Below, piece by piece: positions 11,828-25,277 of a stretch of 64,000 nucleotides of DNA. The stretch's first letter is position 1. Each line of letters starts with the position of its first letter. A program made the translations under genes and the position numbers. The notes under the pieces were generated by a model. It had not been told where the DNA came from and ran no database searches. It was given only the letters and a program-made list of their open reading frames with translations. Source of the stretch: Gossypium raimondii (Eukaryota; Streptophyta; Magnoliopsida; Malvales; Malvaceae). The stretch spans positions 5,270,001-5,334,000 of the forward strand of contig NC_068572.1 in NCBI RefSeq assembly GCF_025698545.1, read 5' to 3'.

Positions 11828-13992
11828 TGTAACACCCATAACCCATTTCTGTTGTTGGAATAGGCTTACGGAGGATTACTGTACAATTTGGAACATTCTA
11901 TTACAATAGTATCCAATTCATCAAATTAATTAACAATATTCATAAATAATTCAGAATAAAGAAAGACATACATTCACGGGACTTAAATCGAGCCTACGAG
12001 GCTCTAAAAATAGTTTAGGAACAATCAAGGATTAGTAGGGAACAAAAAAAGAGATTGGGACAAGAATGAAAATTTTTTAAAATAGGGGTCACACGACCGT
12101 GTGTCCAGGCCATGTGACCGAGTCCAAACTGTGTGACTCTAGAATGGCCACGCCCGTGTGCATGAGCCGTGTAACTCTCTGACTTGAGTCACACGGTCGT
12201 GCTGCAGCCTTTGTGCCCTCTCGTGTGAACCCTTCACCTAATACGCTAGGGGCGCATGCCTGTGTGGGTTGCTCGTGTGTGACACACGGTTGTGTGAAGC
12301 CTATGTCCCAGGCTGTGTGTACCCAAAAGTGACCAAAATCATTCTCATTTTTCATCCAATTACATAGGTACCTAAACCAATTCATAACACATGATCACAA
12401 GACTATAACCACACCTAAAAACAACCAAAACATGTCAATTTCAACCACCTAAGACCAAACCAAGGTGTCATACATGAAGTTACAAAATAATGCCCATACC
12501 CAAACATTATCATTTCATATCACCTACAAGTCATAATATACATACCAACTAATCTATTTCAATCTCATCATACCATACTTAAACATGACACTTACCATTC
12601 CTTGGACAAAAAACTCAAGCTCAACTTTGAGTTTAACAAGCATACCATATAAGGTTACCATTCCACAACATCAAACATATCAAAACACCACACATGGCTC
12701 TAAAACATTACAAACATAATCATTTCCCTATAACATGTCATATAACCAAAATGTTTACAAAATCTACCAAAAGAGTCCTCGGGATAGTGTGATTTTTTAC
12801 GAGTTGATTCGATCTCCCTTTCACAAAATGTAATCTACAAGAAAAGGAAGAAGATACGAGTAAGCTTATGTAAATCTTAGTAAGTTCGTCGATTAAACGA
12901 AAAATCTTATCGAATTAAACATAACAATTCAAATAACAAGATTTAAAAAACATATTTCCTGTCAATCACAGCTCACAACATTGAGTAATGCTTAATACAA
13001 TAGTACAAATTAGTTTCCACAATTTAGTAGTTTACAGAGATCAATAAAAACATAGCCCGATAAACGATAAATAGATACGAGTACACGATTAGCCATCCAA
13101 CATACAAGAAGCTCATGTGAGTCAAACCAACCAACACACCAAATAACATTGTAATATAACATGATAGTCTGCAACTAATGTAGGACCTCGGTTTATCTAG
13201 TGAACAGGGAAAATATAAAAATATTCTCCATTACTCAGATCAACCCCATACTGCGTTCAAATAACCTATTGACATGCCAATCGTACTCTATCCTACGTTC
13301 ATCCGGCTCAGAACATTTCATTAGTGATCAATGCTATCACAATCCATTACTTCAATTCTTATATACACAACATTATTATAATGTTCAAACAAAACAATTT
13401 AATTCATCAATTATGCATGTAAATACATTAGTATTAAACCGAATAAACTTACCGGACTAAATTGCAACGCTAACGATAGTACGGGGACTATTCTGCAACC
13501 TTTTCTTTTCCACGACCTTCAACTCGTTCCTAATCTATTATGAGAACAAGCTTGGCCGAATGTGTGCTCTAGTTCATCTAGGGTTTCGGTTGAAAATTAC
13601 AAGGAAGAAGATGATAGAAACTTTTACATATTTTAGTTTATAATTTACTTAATTAATTACCAATTTACCCTTTAAATTGTCATCTAAAATTCACAACCTC
13701 AAGTCCATTACCGTCCACTAAGGATAATGATGGTTTAATTTCCATTTTAATCCTTCAACTTAGTTTTCTACAACTATTTAATAACTTTAACTAATGGAGA
13801 CCAATTTCTTTCACTTTTACGATTTAGTCCTTTTACTTAATTAACTATCTAAACGATATAATTTCTTGACCAAAATTTAATATTAGACTAATAACCTCGT
13901 AATTATTAATTACTTAATATTTACAAATTGACACATTGGAGTTGTGGTCCCGAAATCACTATTTTCGACACCACTAAAAAAGGGCTATTACA
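11828..13992 (-). mobile_element. Solo LTR related to the 5.35-8.32 kb LTR, opposite orientation
   Basis: Starts TGTAACACCC and ends GGGCTATTACA on the plus strand. Its left end matches the reverse complement of the end of the first solo LTR (an ATTCCA..TACGGGTAA-type motif). Its right end, with a CCCGAAATCAC-type motif, matches the reverse complement of the first LTR's start. So it is a family member in minus orientation. Repeated CACACGG/CCGTGTG-like short palindromes lie at 12085-12330. The flanking pentamers (CTAAA and CAATC) do not match, so the TSD is either lost or the borders are off by a few bases. No internal coding region was seen. Confidence 0.7.
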
Positions 13993-14359
13993 CAATCTAT
14001 CTGATTCGATTAAATAAATCATTAAAAAATTCATAAAAATAAAATATTAACAATCCTTCAATTGTTTTTTTTTGTTTTGTTCAACCAGTTCGTACCAATT
14101 CTTAGATCAACTGGTTCAATGCGCATTTTCGAACTGATACCACAACCAATTTCTGGTCGAACTAGCCAGTCCAATCTAATTCAAACAACCTTAGTTTTAT
14201 GATTTATAAAAATTATTGGTGATTGTTCTTTCCAACAATATCATTTTCAATGTCCAAACTCAAGTATAATCAAATCTATCTGATAAAATGAATGATTCAA
14301 AACATCAAATCATTTTAACGTTAAGTTTGGTTTTTGAAAATAATTGATTTTCAAGTATA
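13993..14359. other. Intergenic sequence without recognised feature
   Basis: AT-rich with several CCAGTTCG/GAACTGG-like short words; no gene or defined element could be supported. Confidence 0.5.
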
Positions 14360-15320
14360 TGTCACGGGACCAGAATTTAAGTTTGACAAATCGTGCATAG
14401 AGGTGCTCATGGGCCGGGCGGCCCGGCCCGGCCCGAAGGCCCACTCGAAATATGGGAGGGTTTGGGTAAAAATATAGGCCCGAAATATGGGCTTGGGCAA
14501 AAAAACGAGGCTGATTAAAAAGCGAAATGGGCCTCGGGCACAACTTTTTGGCGGGCCCTACCAATATAATAAATATTTTATTATTTTTATTTTTTAATTT
14601 TAAAATACTTTTATTAAATTTTTAAATTTTAAATTTTTTAAAATACTTTTTAATTTTTTAATTTTAAAATATTTTTAAAATACTTTTTTAATATTAATTT
14701 TAATTTTAAAATAATTTTTGGTATTTATTTAAAAAGCGGGCGGGCGGGCAGGCTTATGAATTTTTCGGGCCGGGCACTGGCAAAATTCTAGGCCCATATT
14801 TCGGGCGGGCAGCCCTGCCTAGGACTGGTCGAAATTTTTTGGGCCGCCGAACCCGGCCTGGCCCGGCCCATGAGCACCTCTAATCGCGCACAACCTTAGG
14901 CTGATTTAGGTGAATTTAAAGTAAAGGAATTAATTATCTCTCAAGAAGGCGAGAATTTTTCTTTAAGACACTGAAATAAAGCAGGATCAAACTGACAAAC
15001 GAAGAAATACAATTGAGTGATTACAAATGAATGAAGAGTTATATTTATAATTGAGCCCCCAAATCTAACGGTACAATTTAAATTACATCAACAATTGATA
15101 TCATAGCCTATCTATAAGATAAGAGTCCTAAGAAATTTAAATACTATACAATCTTATCCTAAAATTACAAAATATTCACCATAATAATTCCAGTTTTATT
15201 GGAGTGTTTCATTGAGCTACTAAGACTTCAAATAAATGAGCTTCTCCATATGTTCCACGAATCGAATCGAGTCAAATGGGGTTAAATAAACCCGATTTAA
15301 TCAATTAATCTCTATGAGAC
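14360..15320 (-). mobile_element. Old LTR remnant, same family as the LTR at 61950-62570, split by a MITE
   Basis: The sequence TGTCACGGGACCAGA at 14360 and, after the hAT-type MITE, CAACCTTAGGCTGATTTAGGTG at 14891 align in order with TGTCACGGGGCTAGA and CGGCCTTAGGCGATCC of the LTR at 61950. Further parallels are the TTATATTTATAATTGAGC block (15040) against TATTTATAGTTGAGC (62230) and a shared AATTACATC. Divergence is high, so this insertion is much older than the element at the right edge. The right border is approximate. Confidence 0.6.
14398..14882. mobile_element. hAT-type MITE (TAGAGGTGCTCATGGGCCGG ends)
   Basis: Terminal inverted repeats begin TAGAGGTGCTCATGGGCCGG (14398) and end with the reverse complement (14882). 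The flanks are ATCGTGCA (14390-14397) and ATCGCGCA (14883-14890), an 8-bp duplication with one difference, as hAT transposases make. The subterminal ends are GC-rich (GGCCCGGCCCGG) and the centre is pure AT-rich filler, with no transposase. It is 485 bases long and sits inside an old LTR. Confidence 0.85.
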
Positions 15321-15348
15321 GTTCTGTGTGTATTCTCCACGGGTTTTA

Positions 15349-16403
15349 GGGTCTGTTTGTTTACATGTAAAAGGTTTTACGGAAAATATTTTCTGTATTT
15401 TCCTGTGTTTGTTTCGTAGAAAACAACTTGGTCAACGAAAAATGACTTACAGGTCAACGGAAAATAAGCCTTTTTCCTTGTAAAATGACTTACCATTTTG
15501 AAAAGCGTTAAGTCATTTTCCGAAAAAGAACTCCTCAATAGATAATTTTACTTTTATATAAAAATTAACTTAAATCAAGTTTAACATTATTATATTGATA
15601 ATAAATTTTATTTTATTTTTAAAATATTTAAAATATTAATATAAAATATTATATTTTTAATATTATTAAACATACATATTTAATTATTTATATTTAGTCA
15701 TATAATAAATTATTAATATAATTTATTATTTTAAAAATTATTTAATATTTAAATTTTATTTTAATAGTAAATTTTAAAATAATAATTTTAAATAATATTA
15801 TTCACATATTATTGAAAATATCAATATTAATATTTTAATACTAAATATTTATTACAATTATAAATATATTAATAATAAATGTTTTGCAGAATAAATGTTA
15901 AAATATGTCATAAGTCTATATACTCTTCACAAATTTGCAAGTTAGTTTCTGTACTTTTATTTTCAAAAATTTAGTCCCTCTATTTTCCAGATTTGAAAAT
16001 CAAGTCCAACTGCTGACATTGTGGATTTTTTTTTGTCAATTTTGTTAATGTCACATTTTTAAATAAAAAAATACTCAGTTGGTAGTCATGTAACTAAAAA
16101 ATAATCGTTGCAATGAACCTAAATTTAACAAAATATTTTTAATATATGTAAAAACAATGTAAAATATAAAATTATAGATATAAAATAAACTCAATTAAAT
16201 AATGAAAAAATAAAAAATCTCAAATGTATGTTTGTTAAATTGAAAACGACATTTATGAAATATTTTTAAAGAACCTGCCAAACAAAAGAAAATATTTTAC
16301 ACAGATTCATTCAAACACCAGAAAATATTAGCTTTTTCAGAAAAGTAAGTCATTTTCCAAAAATTATTTTCCAAAAGCTATTTTCAGTGAAACAAAATGA
16401 GCC
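15349..16403. mobile_element. PIF/Harbinger-like MITE
   Basis: Ends GGGTCTGTTTGTTT and the reverse complement of GGCTCATTTTGTTT, flanked by TTA at 15346-15348 and 16404-16406, the 3-bp TSD of PIF/Harbinger. Subterminal blocks rich in GGAAAA/TTTTCC (15380-15530 and 16290-16385) are inverted relative to each other. The centre is AT-rich and contains an ATTTAGTCCCT-type repeat at about 15970. No transposase is present, and the inverted repeats are imperfect, so it is old. Confidence 0.65.
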
Positions 16404-16709
16404 TTAATCTGTGACCCGTGAGATATATATGTACAACCATATATGAATAAAATGAAAAAGAAGAAAGACATAAGAAACCTAAATTTAAATGTGACTGTCA
16501 ATATATCAAATTTAACAAAGCAAACCACCCCTCCCCTCTTTTTTTCTTTTTTTTTTTTGTCCCCATTGAGAAGCCAATAAATCAAGTGTTGAGAAGCTAA
16601 AGTTATGTCATATACATATATACAAGGATACATACACACATATGGTATGAAGTTGAAAATGGAGAAGCGAATTAGGGATGGTATTCGGGTAAGAAAGTAG
16701 AAAAACAAA

Positions 16710-19700
16710 TCAAGCATCCGATTGAACGGGGAAGGAAGAATTCACATCGGGAGAAAGTTTGGTGGCTACCCTGGTTGTGGCAACCAGTGGGCTCTTCTCT
16801 TCTTCAAATGTGAAATCCGATTTCTCCACGTCGCTGCTTTTGAATACAGGATGCATATATGCGTCTTTTAGGTATGCTTTTAAGTTGAACTGTGGCTCCG
16901 TTGCCCTTTCTAATGTATCTTTTACCATTGCTTCCTGTATATGTGTGTGCGTGTGTTTTCAAACAAATATTACAAGTCCGGCAAGCATTTTGTACAAAAA
17001 GTAAAACAGCATTGGGCTGACAATGTTATCGTGTTTAGTTTTATAGAGAGCTTCTCTCGATACCTGAATAAGCGAATCTATGACCATTAAAGAACTTTGC
17101 AGCCTCTAGAATATAAATATCATGTGGGCAAGTATGACACTGCATGCTGCGAAACCATGATACTTGAAGAGCTTTATACATGGTCGGTGTCCATAATTAA
17201 TCTATAACCTCTAGGATATTTGCTCACGTGACCTCTATATCTTAGCACTCATGATTTTGCCTTTTCAACCATCAAGAGGTGCCTCTAAGGTCACGGTCAT
17301 GGCAAACTAAAAGTATGATATAATAAAAGATTAGATGATAGTTAGGTACCTGTAAAGGGAATCTAATGAAACCAGATTCAAAGCGGCCCTTGCAGTACAT
17401 GAAAAACCAGATGGTCAGAACGGGTAGGGGAAGCAATGCAAAATGGTTACGCCCGATCTTCTTTGTGCTCAACAATCCCAGTAGAAGAAGTTGAGATATG
17501 AATAAACCTATCACCACTCTCTTATGCACGTCTGGCCAAAATGCTGCTGCACTCTCGTACTTTGGATCATACACGTTGATAACCTTGCACAAACAAACAA
17601 CATTTCGCTCAAGTAAAAGCAAGAAATAATCGAATTTGTCGGATTCCGACCCATATCTGGACATAAAAGTAGATTTACACTAAGAGCAAAACTTAGGATT
17701 GATACATCATCCATATCCAACACTTAATCTGGTTAACAAGGAATGTATCACGCTCCATATAATATAAACCATGCAAGGAGGACAATGTGATATTTGGTTT
17801 GGCTAGTAGTGTACCTGGTTACGAAATACCACATAGGCAAAAGCAAGGAAGATGATGATGAAAGGAAGAAGAAAAGGGGTGATGGGAGCATAAACAAGTC
17901 CCAGCAAGATGTATAATTGGATCCTTGGTTCACCTACTGGAAAGTCAATGGAACCAGGCTCCATTGCTTCATATCTATCTTGTTCTGTTTTAACCAAAAA
18001 TGTATTTTTCAAGTGGAACAACACCAATGGTACTAATCTCAGGATTTCTGCAGCAACCCCTGCCCATCCATCCACCATTATATAAGTTATGAAAAAATTG
18101 GCTTTCATTGGGATATATACCCCAATGGTTTTTGGAATCCTGCACAAAGTAGCAAAGTAATTTAATCACACCTCCATATTATCAGATACGTTAAGATAAA
18201 ATACTATGATTTAATGTAAATAGTATTCAGAAAGATAGCTATGTTTCTTGCGTGCGGACATCTTTATTACTTGGGCTTGGATATGCATCAAATACAAGTG
18301 CTGTATAAACTTCAAGAAAAATGAAAAGTTGGAGCAATTTAGGCGGATATAATGGTATACGAGCTCATCAGCAGAATAGTAAATCTTAAACACATTAATG
18401 GAGGATATAGAAAAAGGTAGAATGTTGCAATTGAAAAGAAAATATAAGGAACCAAAGGATGAAAAAATGAAGAAATTCATAAGTCCATCTCCAGCATCAA
18501 TTTAGAACCATTATGGTTGTATATCTGTGCGATATGTATGAATTCCGTGCAATAAGCTACCAATAATTGCTGATCTAACTTAATTTCTTCATGCAACAAC
18601 CATGGTTGTCCACCATAAATTTATTTCAGTACTCAAGTTGCATGTGAATATCATTAAGTATAAAATATTTAAACCCATCCATTTTTCTGGGGAAAAGCAA
18701 AAATACATACTCTGTTGGAGGCAGATCGATGAAAGTTTTAAGCTGCTGAAGTGCTGAGCCAGTTATAATGCTTCCAAGAAATATATTGACAAGAATGAAC
18801 ATGTGATATTTCGCAGCTGATTTTCTATCCAGAGCTGAGATGGATGGATATCCTTCTATTTTAGACATTGTCATAAGGATTTGGGGAAGTACAGCAAGAA
18901 ATATCTTCAATACAATCCCAGGGAGAAAGCCTTGGATAACGGATTTGACTGACTCTCTGAAACAAGTTTTAGAGCAGTTGGAAAGTTTTAGCCGCTACAA
19001 GTCTCAAAACATCATAGTATTAGTTGCAAGCAGGGAAGGGAAATCTAGTTACTCGGACTTGAGTGTCACATTTGAGTGTGTACAATTAAGTTTTTCAAAG
19101 TTTTCCTATAAAATTTGGAGAATCGTACCTTGTACCCATATTTAAACGTGTTAGCACGGAAAATAAGAGTCGAAGTAGCATAACTGAAAACTAAATAGTT
19201 GTCTTTTAAACATTTTCTTCACCGGATATGTTCAAAATTTCTAAGTTTTCTCATTTATTTGGAGGGTTGTATCTCCATACTCATATCCAAATGTATGTCA
19301 GATACAGGTACTTCAAGCAAAATGAAAATTCAGAGTATCATATTTAATGACTATGAGAAAATATCAAGAGAGACATGAGGAGGTGCTTAGTTAATAGAAA
19401 GAAAACAGCGACAAGAAACTTACATTCGTATTAATGGCTTCAAGAAGGGGAAAACCTTCTGAATTCCCTCAATATTGGCTAGAGATTGAACAAAAGCTAT
19501 AGGGATCATGAAGAAGAAAATTAGAAAAAATAGAGCAACGGCTATTATCAACCTTCGAATGGTGAGTTCAAAATATGGTATAGCGAAGTTATCCCAATAA
19601 ACATCACGAGGCTCAGGGGCCCATTCCGTCAACCAAAGTGTAGGATTACGGCAGAGCTGTGTTTGAGCACAGACTGCTGCCGCCCATCGCGATTTGAATG

Positions 19701-22700
19701 AAACAAATGCCGCTGGAACTATAGCATCCGGATCTTTCTTGACTCTTTCTCTTTCTACGGCTTCCTAAATTAGAATGAAGGAATTTCAGTTTTGTCATGA
19801 GTAATTAAATTATACATTGACAACAGGAAAAAGAAAAAGAAAACCAAATACTAAGGGAAGAAACAAGACGAGGGAGATAACATTATGTTGTCTGGAAGGT
19901 AAACTGTATATCATCTTAATGTTGTTTCGATCATACTTACATATTCTTACCTTAGTAGAATAAAAAGATAGAAAATAGAATGTACATGTGCCTGGAAGGA
20001 TGTTGGGGAGGTGATGCTTAACCAAGAGAAACAATGTAGCTATAGCCAATATCCATGTTACTTAGATGTAAGTCTCGAATATAGAATGTGTCCAGCACGG
20101 ATATGTCTAACTTTTTCTTTTATGTATTAGGAGATTTCTTACGGTACTATACCCCATATAAAAATCTAGAAATGTGTTGAAAATCATATATGGATACTAA
20201 AAAAAATGAGAATGCGTTTCTCAAAAAAACAGAAGAGGGAATGCGGGTAATATAGACCATTAATATATTATATATTTATAAACTCTTAATTGGAAATTCT
20301 AATCATATAATTATTACCTCATCATATGATAGTTTTTGCATAACAAAGATATTTTTCTAAAAAATCCTAGTACAGTCACCATGTTACTTACTTCTTCATT
20401 CAGCTTCTGAATCTGAGAAGTATAATGATCGATTGCATCAACTTTAGTGCCCCAGAGACCCATGAAACCCGTCTACAATAACAAGAAATTTGGAGAACGA
20501 AGTAAACAGCTGAAATTACCATGGAATACTAAATGGCAATTGCTGTAACATTAAACAAACTATTCCACCAAGAAAGGAAATCGAGCAAAATTTAGTTTGT
20601 CATGAGAAGATATTACCTTTGTGAGCGGCTTCTTTGAAGTTCTCTCGAACTTATTTTGGTAGTAAATATACCAATTTTGCAAGTCTCGCTTCTTTGAAAC
20701 CAATGACGCTAGCTTATTTGCATTATATACAATCTATCAAAGTTACAGAGGTAAAGCAATTAATGCTATAGAAATTGATATCACTGGCAAATAGAAACAT
20801 AATACTTGAATCCAAAAACTGTAACATAGAATTTCCTGTTAGAACACCTACTTTCCTTATTCCCTGCAGTAGTGCTACTTCGAACTTATTTAACAATCAA
20901 ATTATCGTAGGTGAAAACTTGTCAAAGGAAAACACACCTGATGAGTAAGATAATGATCAGGATGATTTACACAAAAAAAATGTTGGACGTGCTCACTAAC
21001 TGATTCATCCGGATCAGGAGGAATATTTCTTACAAGAACCTGCAAAACATTATAAATGTAAACAGAAAAAGGCAAAATGATAAGTACTAAAGAAGGATGA
21101 GATAAAACTGCTCTAGCAGGCATGCGCATGTATGTTGATTGTGATAGGTATTTTCCGTAACTACCGTCTATCTGCCACAAACAGCAATGCCCTTTGGTTC
21201 CTTCAACTTTGAGTAGAATGACAGAAAGGTCCTCAAGCAGACACCACTATCTATATTTTAGGACTTACATATATATGATTCGGGGCTCTCATGGTTTTAA
21301 ACAGAGGTGTGGTTTATGGAATGGGAGGGCTACATCCCGTCATGTAGTCCAAGGGTCAGTGTACCAAAAAATTGTTTATGATTCAATAAGGCAGCAATAG
21401 TACGTGGTTACATAGAAAAAAAGGTCCAGCAACACCGTAACTGGGGAATGAGAAAAGGGGGAAACCCCAAATATGAGTGCTAAAATTATTAGCAATGATG
21501 ATGCAAAACCATCTATAAAGACATTTCATAAGTCATAGCCTGATAAATAGGAAAGTATACGATCACATATTTTTTTTTTATCAGTATACGATCATATTTC
21601 AAATCATTTAAGATATATGTATGTAATCATGTGTTAACATACTAAATTACAGACCAAAGCTTGTTGGGTCAACTAATAAGGAACTTAATGCTCTAAATTT
21701 GAGTCTTGTAAAAGAAGAAAACAATGTTGAGAGAGCTTTGCCCTTTGTTTAGAAATCTGACCTGGCTTCCCTCCAGATTTAGTTAAAACCCAATGTCACT
21801 ATTAGATACAAGATGGCCTAAGACGAAAAATTTATTTATACTAAATTAATATATGGTTGAGATCTGATCTATTACCTTTTTGTCTATTGCTTTTCAATAC
21901 ACAAATCATCATTTATATGTGTAAGCCCACATATGAATTATGTAAACTATACTTATGAATGATGATTAATATTAATGGATAAAAATATTGGAGTACCTCT
22001 AATATAAAGCAAAGCTTCTCCACTCTAATTGTATGCTATGTTATGAGATTAAATTAAGTCCGACATCTGATTTAGATATTACAAATAAGTGCATAACCAG
22101 TCTAGTCAGAGATGGAGATCCCTGAAATTCTTCATAGAAGTGAAAAACATCTTAACCCGCCCTTTAATGAGAAACAAATACCCTTTAATGATTGGAAATT
22201 TTAATTACAACCTTTTGAAATATGAAAAGTAATCCCCTTCAATGTTTACGTTATATTGTGACAGTATCTAGATATCCATGTGTTTAATATTCATTTTCCC
22301 CTTCTAATAAAAAATTCTAAAGCATTCAACAAATCGACCTGTCTAAGATAATCAACAGTTGTAAACAGATGAGATGCATTTTATATTATAAAATAAAGAA
22401 GCATATGAATATCTGCATAACAACAATACTGTCATTAATAAGCCCTTGGAAAAAAAACTCACTGTGAATTGATCAGGACGACGAGTTTCTGATGCTAGAT
22501 AGTCCGCCCTCATGGTAGCTAACACTTTGTATTCTGAATATAGCACATAAAATGTCCAGAACGAGAATACATATGACATAACGATATGTGCCCAAAACCT
22601 GAAAAGAATAAGTTGAGACTTTCTCCTAACTGAGAAATGCAAATTGAAAATTTTATGATATAATACCCAGGTTCATTTAAAAGCTTATAAGGAGAAGAGA

Positions 22701-23787
22701 CAATGTACTATATTGTTTGGATCAGGGCCTAAAGCTGGATTTTCATCTCTAATAGTGCCTCCTCATGCACAAACCTTTCAAATGAGAGTGCCTTGCAGTT
22801 AATAAACTTTACTTTGCCCTTTTATTAATATTACAATAACAGCACCAGAGGTTTCAACCATGGAACCCAAAAATGTAAGTTATTGCATAAGGACTTTGAG
22901 AATAGGTAGAAGAAACCAAAATGTGTATACAATAACTCGGTATATAGTATAGTTTGAAACCCACTTCTTCAGTGCTGCATATAACACAGATATTGAAATA
23001 ATAGAAATCTGTCTCACAGTCTGCTTTGAATACAACACATGCACCAGTGTTAACGGCAAGGTCTAGTATTTCGCATAAATTAAAAGGAGACACCAACATT
23101 TTCCATGTTTGCAACTGATGAATTCCATATGACAACCAGAGTATAGCATTCGAGAAGAACCGAGTAAAAACAACTACTACTCACCCTTTTGATCCATCTG
23201 GAACATTTGATATTGAGAGTTTGTCAATGTTGCTGAAGTTTAAATCCTTAGCACGCTCTAATGTATCCCCTATCCAATTGACAGGGACCAAAACCATGAA
23301 AGACAACACAGCGAGGGGGACAAATATTTTCAAGCTGCGCAAAAAATGCCGTCATAATCATATTATTAGACTATAAATGATGCTCATAAATTCTAACATA
23401 AATATTTCATTTTTATGTTCCTTCTTTGCAAACATATCAACAAAAGTTGCAGACCGCATCTAAAAGAACTTACCCGAGAAGGTAAATCCGAATATAGGCA
23501 ACAGAATCAAGTCCAGCATGATCAATGAGCTCGGGTTCAGGCATTCTCAAAGCCGCAGGCATCCAATTCAAAAAATTTAAATATGTCCTGCAATCTAAGT
23601 TGACAAATTTTGATGCATATGCTCCAGATCGAGTAGGGCTGCTCCTTGTCCCCTTTTTGTACCATCTCGGGAAATAAACCCTATCGTTGAACGGCTGGAT
23701 CCTCAATATTGCAAAAGCCATTAGAAATCCAAAGGCTGAGAGAAGATTGATAGAAGCTGATGTAACTATATCTCGAAGAGACGCCAT
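16710..23787 (-). CDS. OSCA1/CSC1-like hyperosmolality-gated calcium-permeable channel
   Basis: An intact 11-exon gene for a plasma-membrane mechanosensitive cation channel of the OSCA/TMEM63 family (PF13967, PF14703, PF02714). Exons in coding order: 23787-23474, 23334-23185, 22598-22463, 21039-20938, 20733-20617, 20472-20392, 19764-19424, 18956-18711, 18139-17815, 17583-17350, 16934-16710. All junctions are GT..AG, the phases fit, and they sum to 2271 bases (756 residues). The N-terminus starts MASLRDIVTSASINLL (first membrane helix) followed by RVYFPRWY. Other family blocks are LIDHAGLDSVAYIRIY, RRPDQFTVLVRNIPPDPDE, the cytosolic loop with VSFKSRWAAAVCAQT, RDVYWDNFAIPYFELTIRRL, the pore-region helices, TYIMVDGWAGVAAEIL and YESAAAFWPDVHKRV. 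The tail is hydrophilic. The ATG at 23787 was chosen because it matches the family start; upstream lies a probable 5'UTR intron with its acceptor near 23815. Which OSCA1 member it is cannot be decided here. Confidence 0.93.
18228..18345. repeat. Copy of the intronic TATGTT-ended MITE-like repeat (partial)
   Basis: In an OSCA intron. It ends in CTTCAAGAAAAATGAAAAGTTGGAGCAA, the shared right end of the repeat family seen at 27031-27204. Confidence 0.6.
19047..19341. repeat. Copy of the intronic TATGTT-ended repeat (diverged)
   Basis: In an OSCA intron. It opens with TTACTCGGACTTGAGTGT and closes near TACTTCAAGCAAAATGAAAATTC, the two ends of the family, with a longer middle than other copies. 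Confidence 0.55.
20058..20150. repeat. Copy of the intronic TATGTT-ended repeat (partial)
   Basis: In an OSCA intron. It carries GTTACTTAGATGTAAGT then GTGTCCAGCACGGATATG, resembling the left half of the family. Confidence 0.45.
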
Positions 23788-24059
23788 TTTTTTCCTTCGC
23801 CGATTCAATTCACTCTGAAATCAAACAAACATCATAAAACGTAAATCAGGTCTACCATCTTAAAATTTGAATTCTATGCATAAAAAAAATTTAAACATTT
23901 AAAAACAAAAACAAAGCAACGAAACCTAACAATGGCGTAGCTTTTCTGAACCGGACTTTCCTGAATCGACGAAACTCAGAGATCTACAAGAACTTGATTC
24001 TATTGGAAATTGCGTTGAAATTTTTGGAAGATCTTTTTCTATATTTTTCTTCTTTTATT

Positions 24060-25277
24060 TTCTTCTCGTCTCCGCTTTTTTCTTGAGAAGAGAAATTTTT
24101 TTTTTTTTGGGGGGGGTGGAGAGAGAGAGAGAAATGGGGGATTTGGCGGCAAAAATATAAAACAGCACGGAAAACCGTTTTTTTCTTGTCCGTACAACTG
24201 ATAAACTAACTCAATTAAAGTCGAAGCGTTTTTAAAAGGTTAAAATAAGTCTTAAGTCCCTGTATTCTACTAAACTTTTAACTTTAATCCTTATATATTT
24301 ATCTCCAAAAACGTGAAACGTACAGGGACTTATGGCAAAATTTAACTTCTTTAAAACCATTTTTTTCCCTTTGTTGACGAAATTACCCCTAACACTTCGA
24401 TATTTTTATTTTATTTTACCTTACAATTATAATCATTCAAATGACGTGGGAAAAATTATATTAAAATTTATATAAATTTTGGTTGAAATGATAAGTTGAA
24501 TGTCCAAAATTATAGTGTATTATAATTAAGTTTTATCATGGATTTTATTAATTTTATATAAAAATAAAAAATATTTTTAATAATATAATTTATTTTGTAA
24601 AAATAATTTTATAATTATATCGCAATTGAAATGATATCAATTCAATCAACGGCTTTAAATATAATATAAAAAATAAATACATATCGAGATAATTATCACC
24701 AAAATTAATCATTATAAAATACGATTCACTTAATAATTGAAATAATATTGAAAAGAACTTGGACTTGCGATGCTTCTAACTTAGCCGTTAGTAATTTTTA
24801 TAATTATATGTTAAGTTATTTTATTATTGGTACAAAACATTTTCCCTTTAGAAAAATTGCTTTTTAATTTCCTTTTATAAAATTTAAGGTAATGGATTAA
24901 ATATTGAGTAAATTAATTAATAGTGATTTATAGTCTTCAAACTCTAACATCAGTCACATATTTTTAATTTCATCAAATTAATTGTTAAAATTATATTATT
25001 AATAAATGAAGTCATTTTTCTGTTAATTTCATTAAAAAATATTAATTATACTTGTGTCCTCCAAATATATAAAAATTTCATTTGAGATCAACAACCGATG
25101 ATAATGAGATCGAGAAAACCACGAATTCGATTCTGACTACAAGAAAACCATATTTAGGGTTCATATTCATACATAGGTAGCTGGTTTTGCTAGTGGAACT
25201 AGTAACACTACCACATACAAGACTTCCCCTAATTTTCTCACTCTGAACTACATGCATAATCTGCAATATACACAAAC
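24060..25277. other. Intergenic spacer upstream of the OSCA gene
   Basis: Begins with the OSCA leader, including a GA-rich patch and a poly-T/G run on the plus strand (24090-24135), then AT-rich sequence with TTAAGTCCCTGTATT and CAGGGACTTA words forming a short imperfect inverted pair (24250-24335). No gene seen. Confidence 0.5.

Noticed and set aside
14310-14564. Minus-strand 84-residue frame
   Set aside because: Produced by the GC-rich hAT MITE terminus, not conserved as protein.
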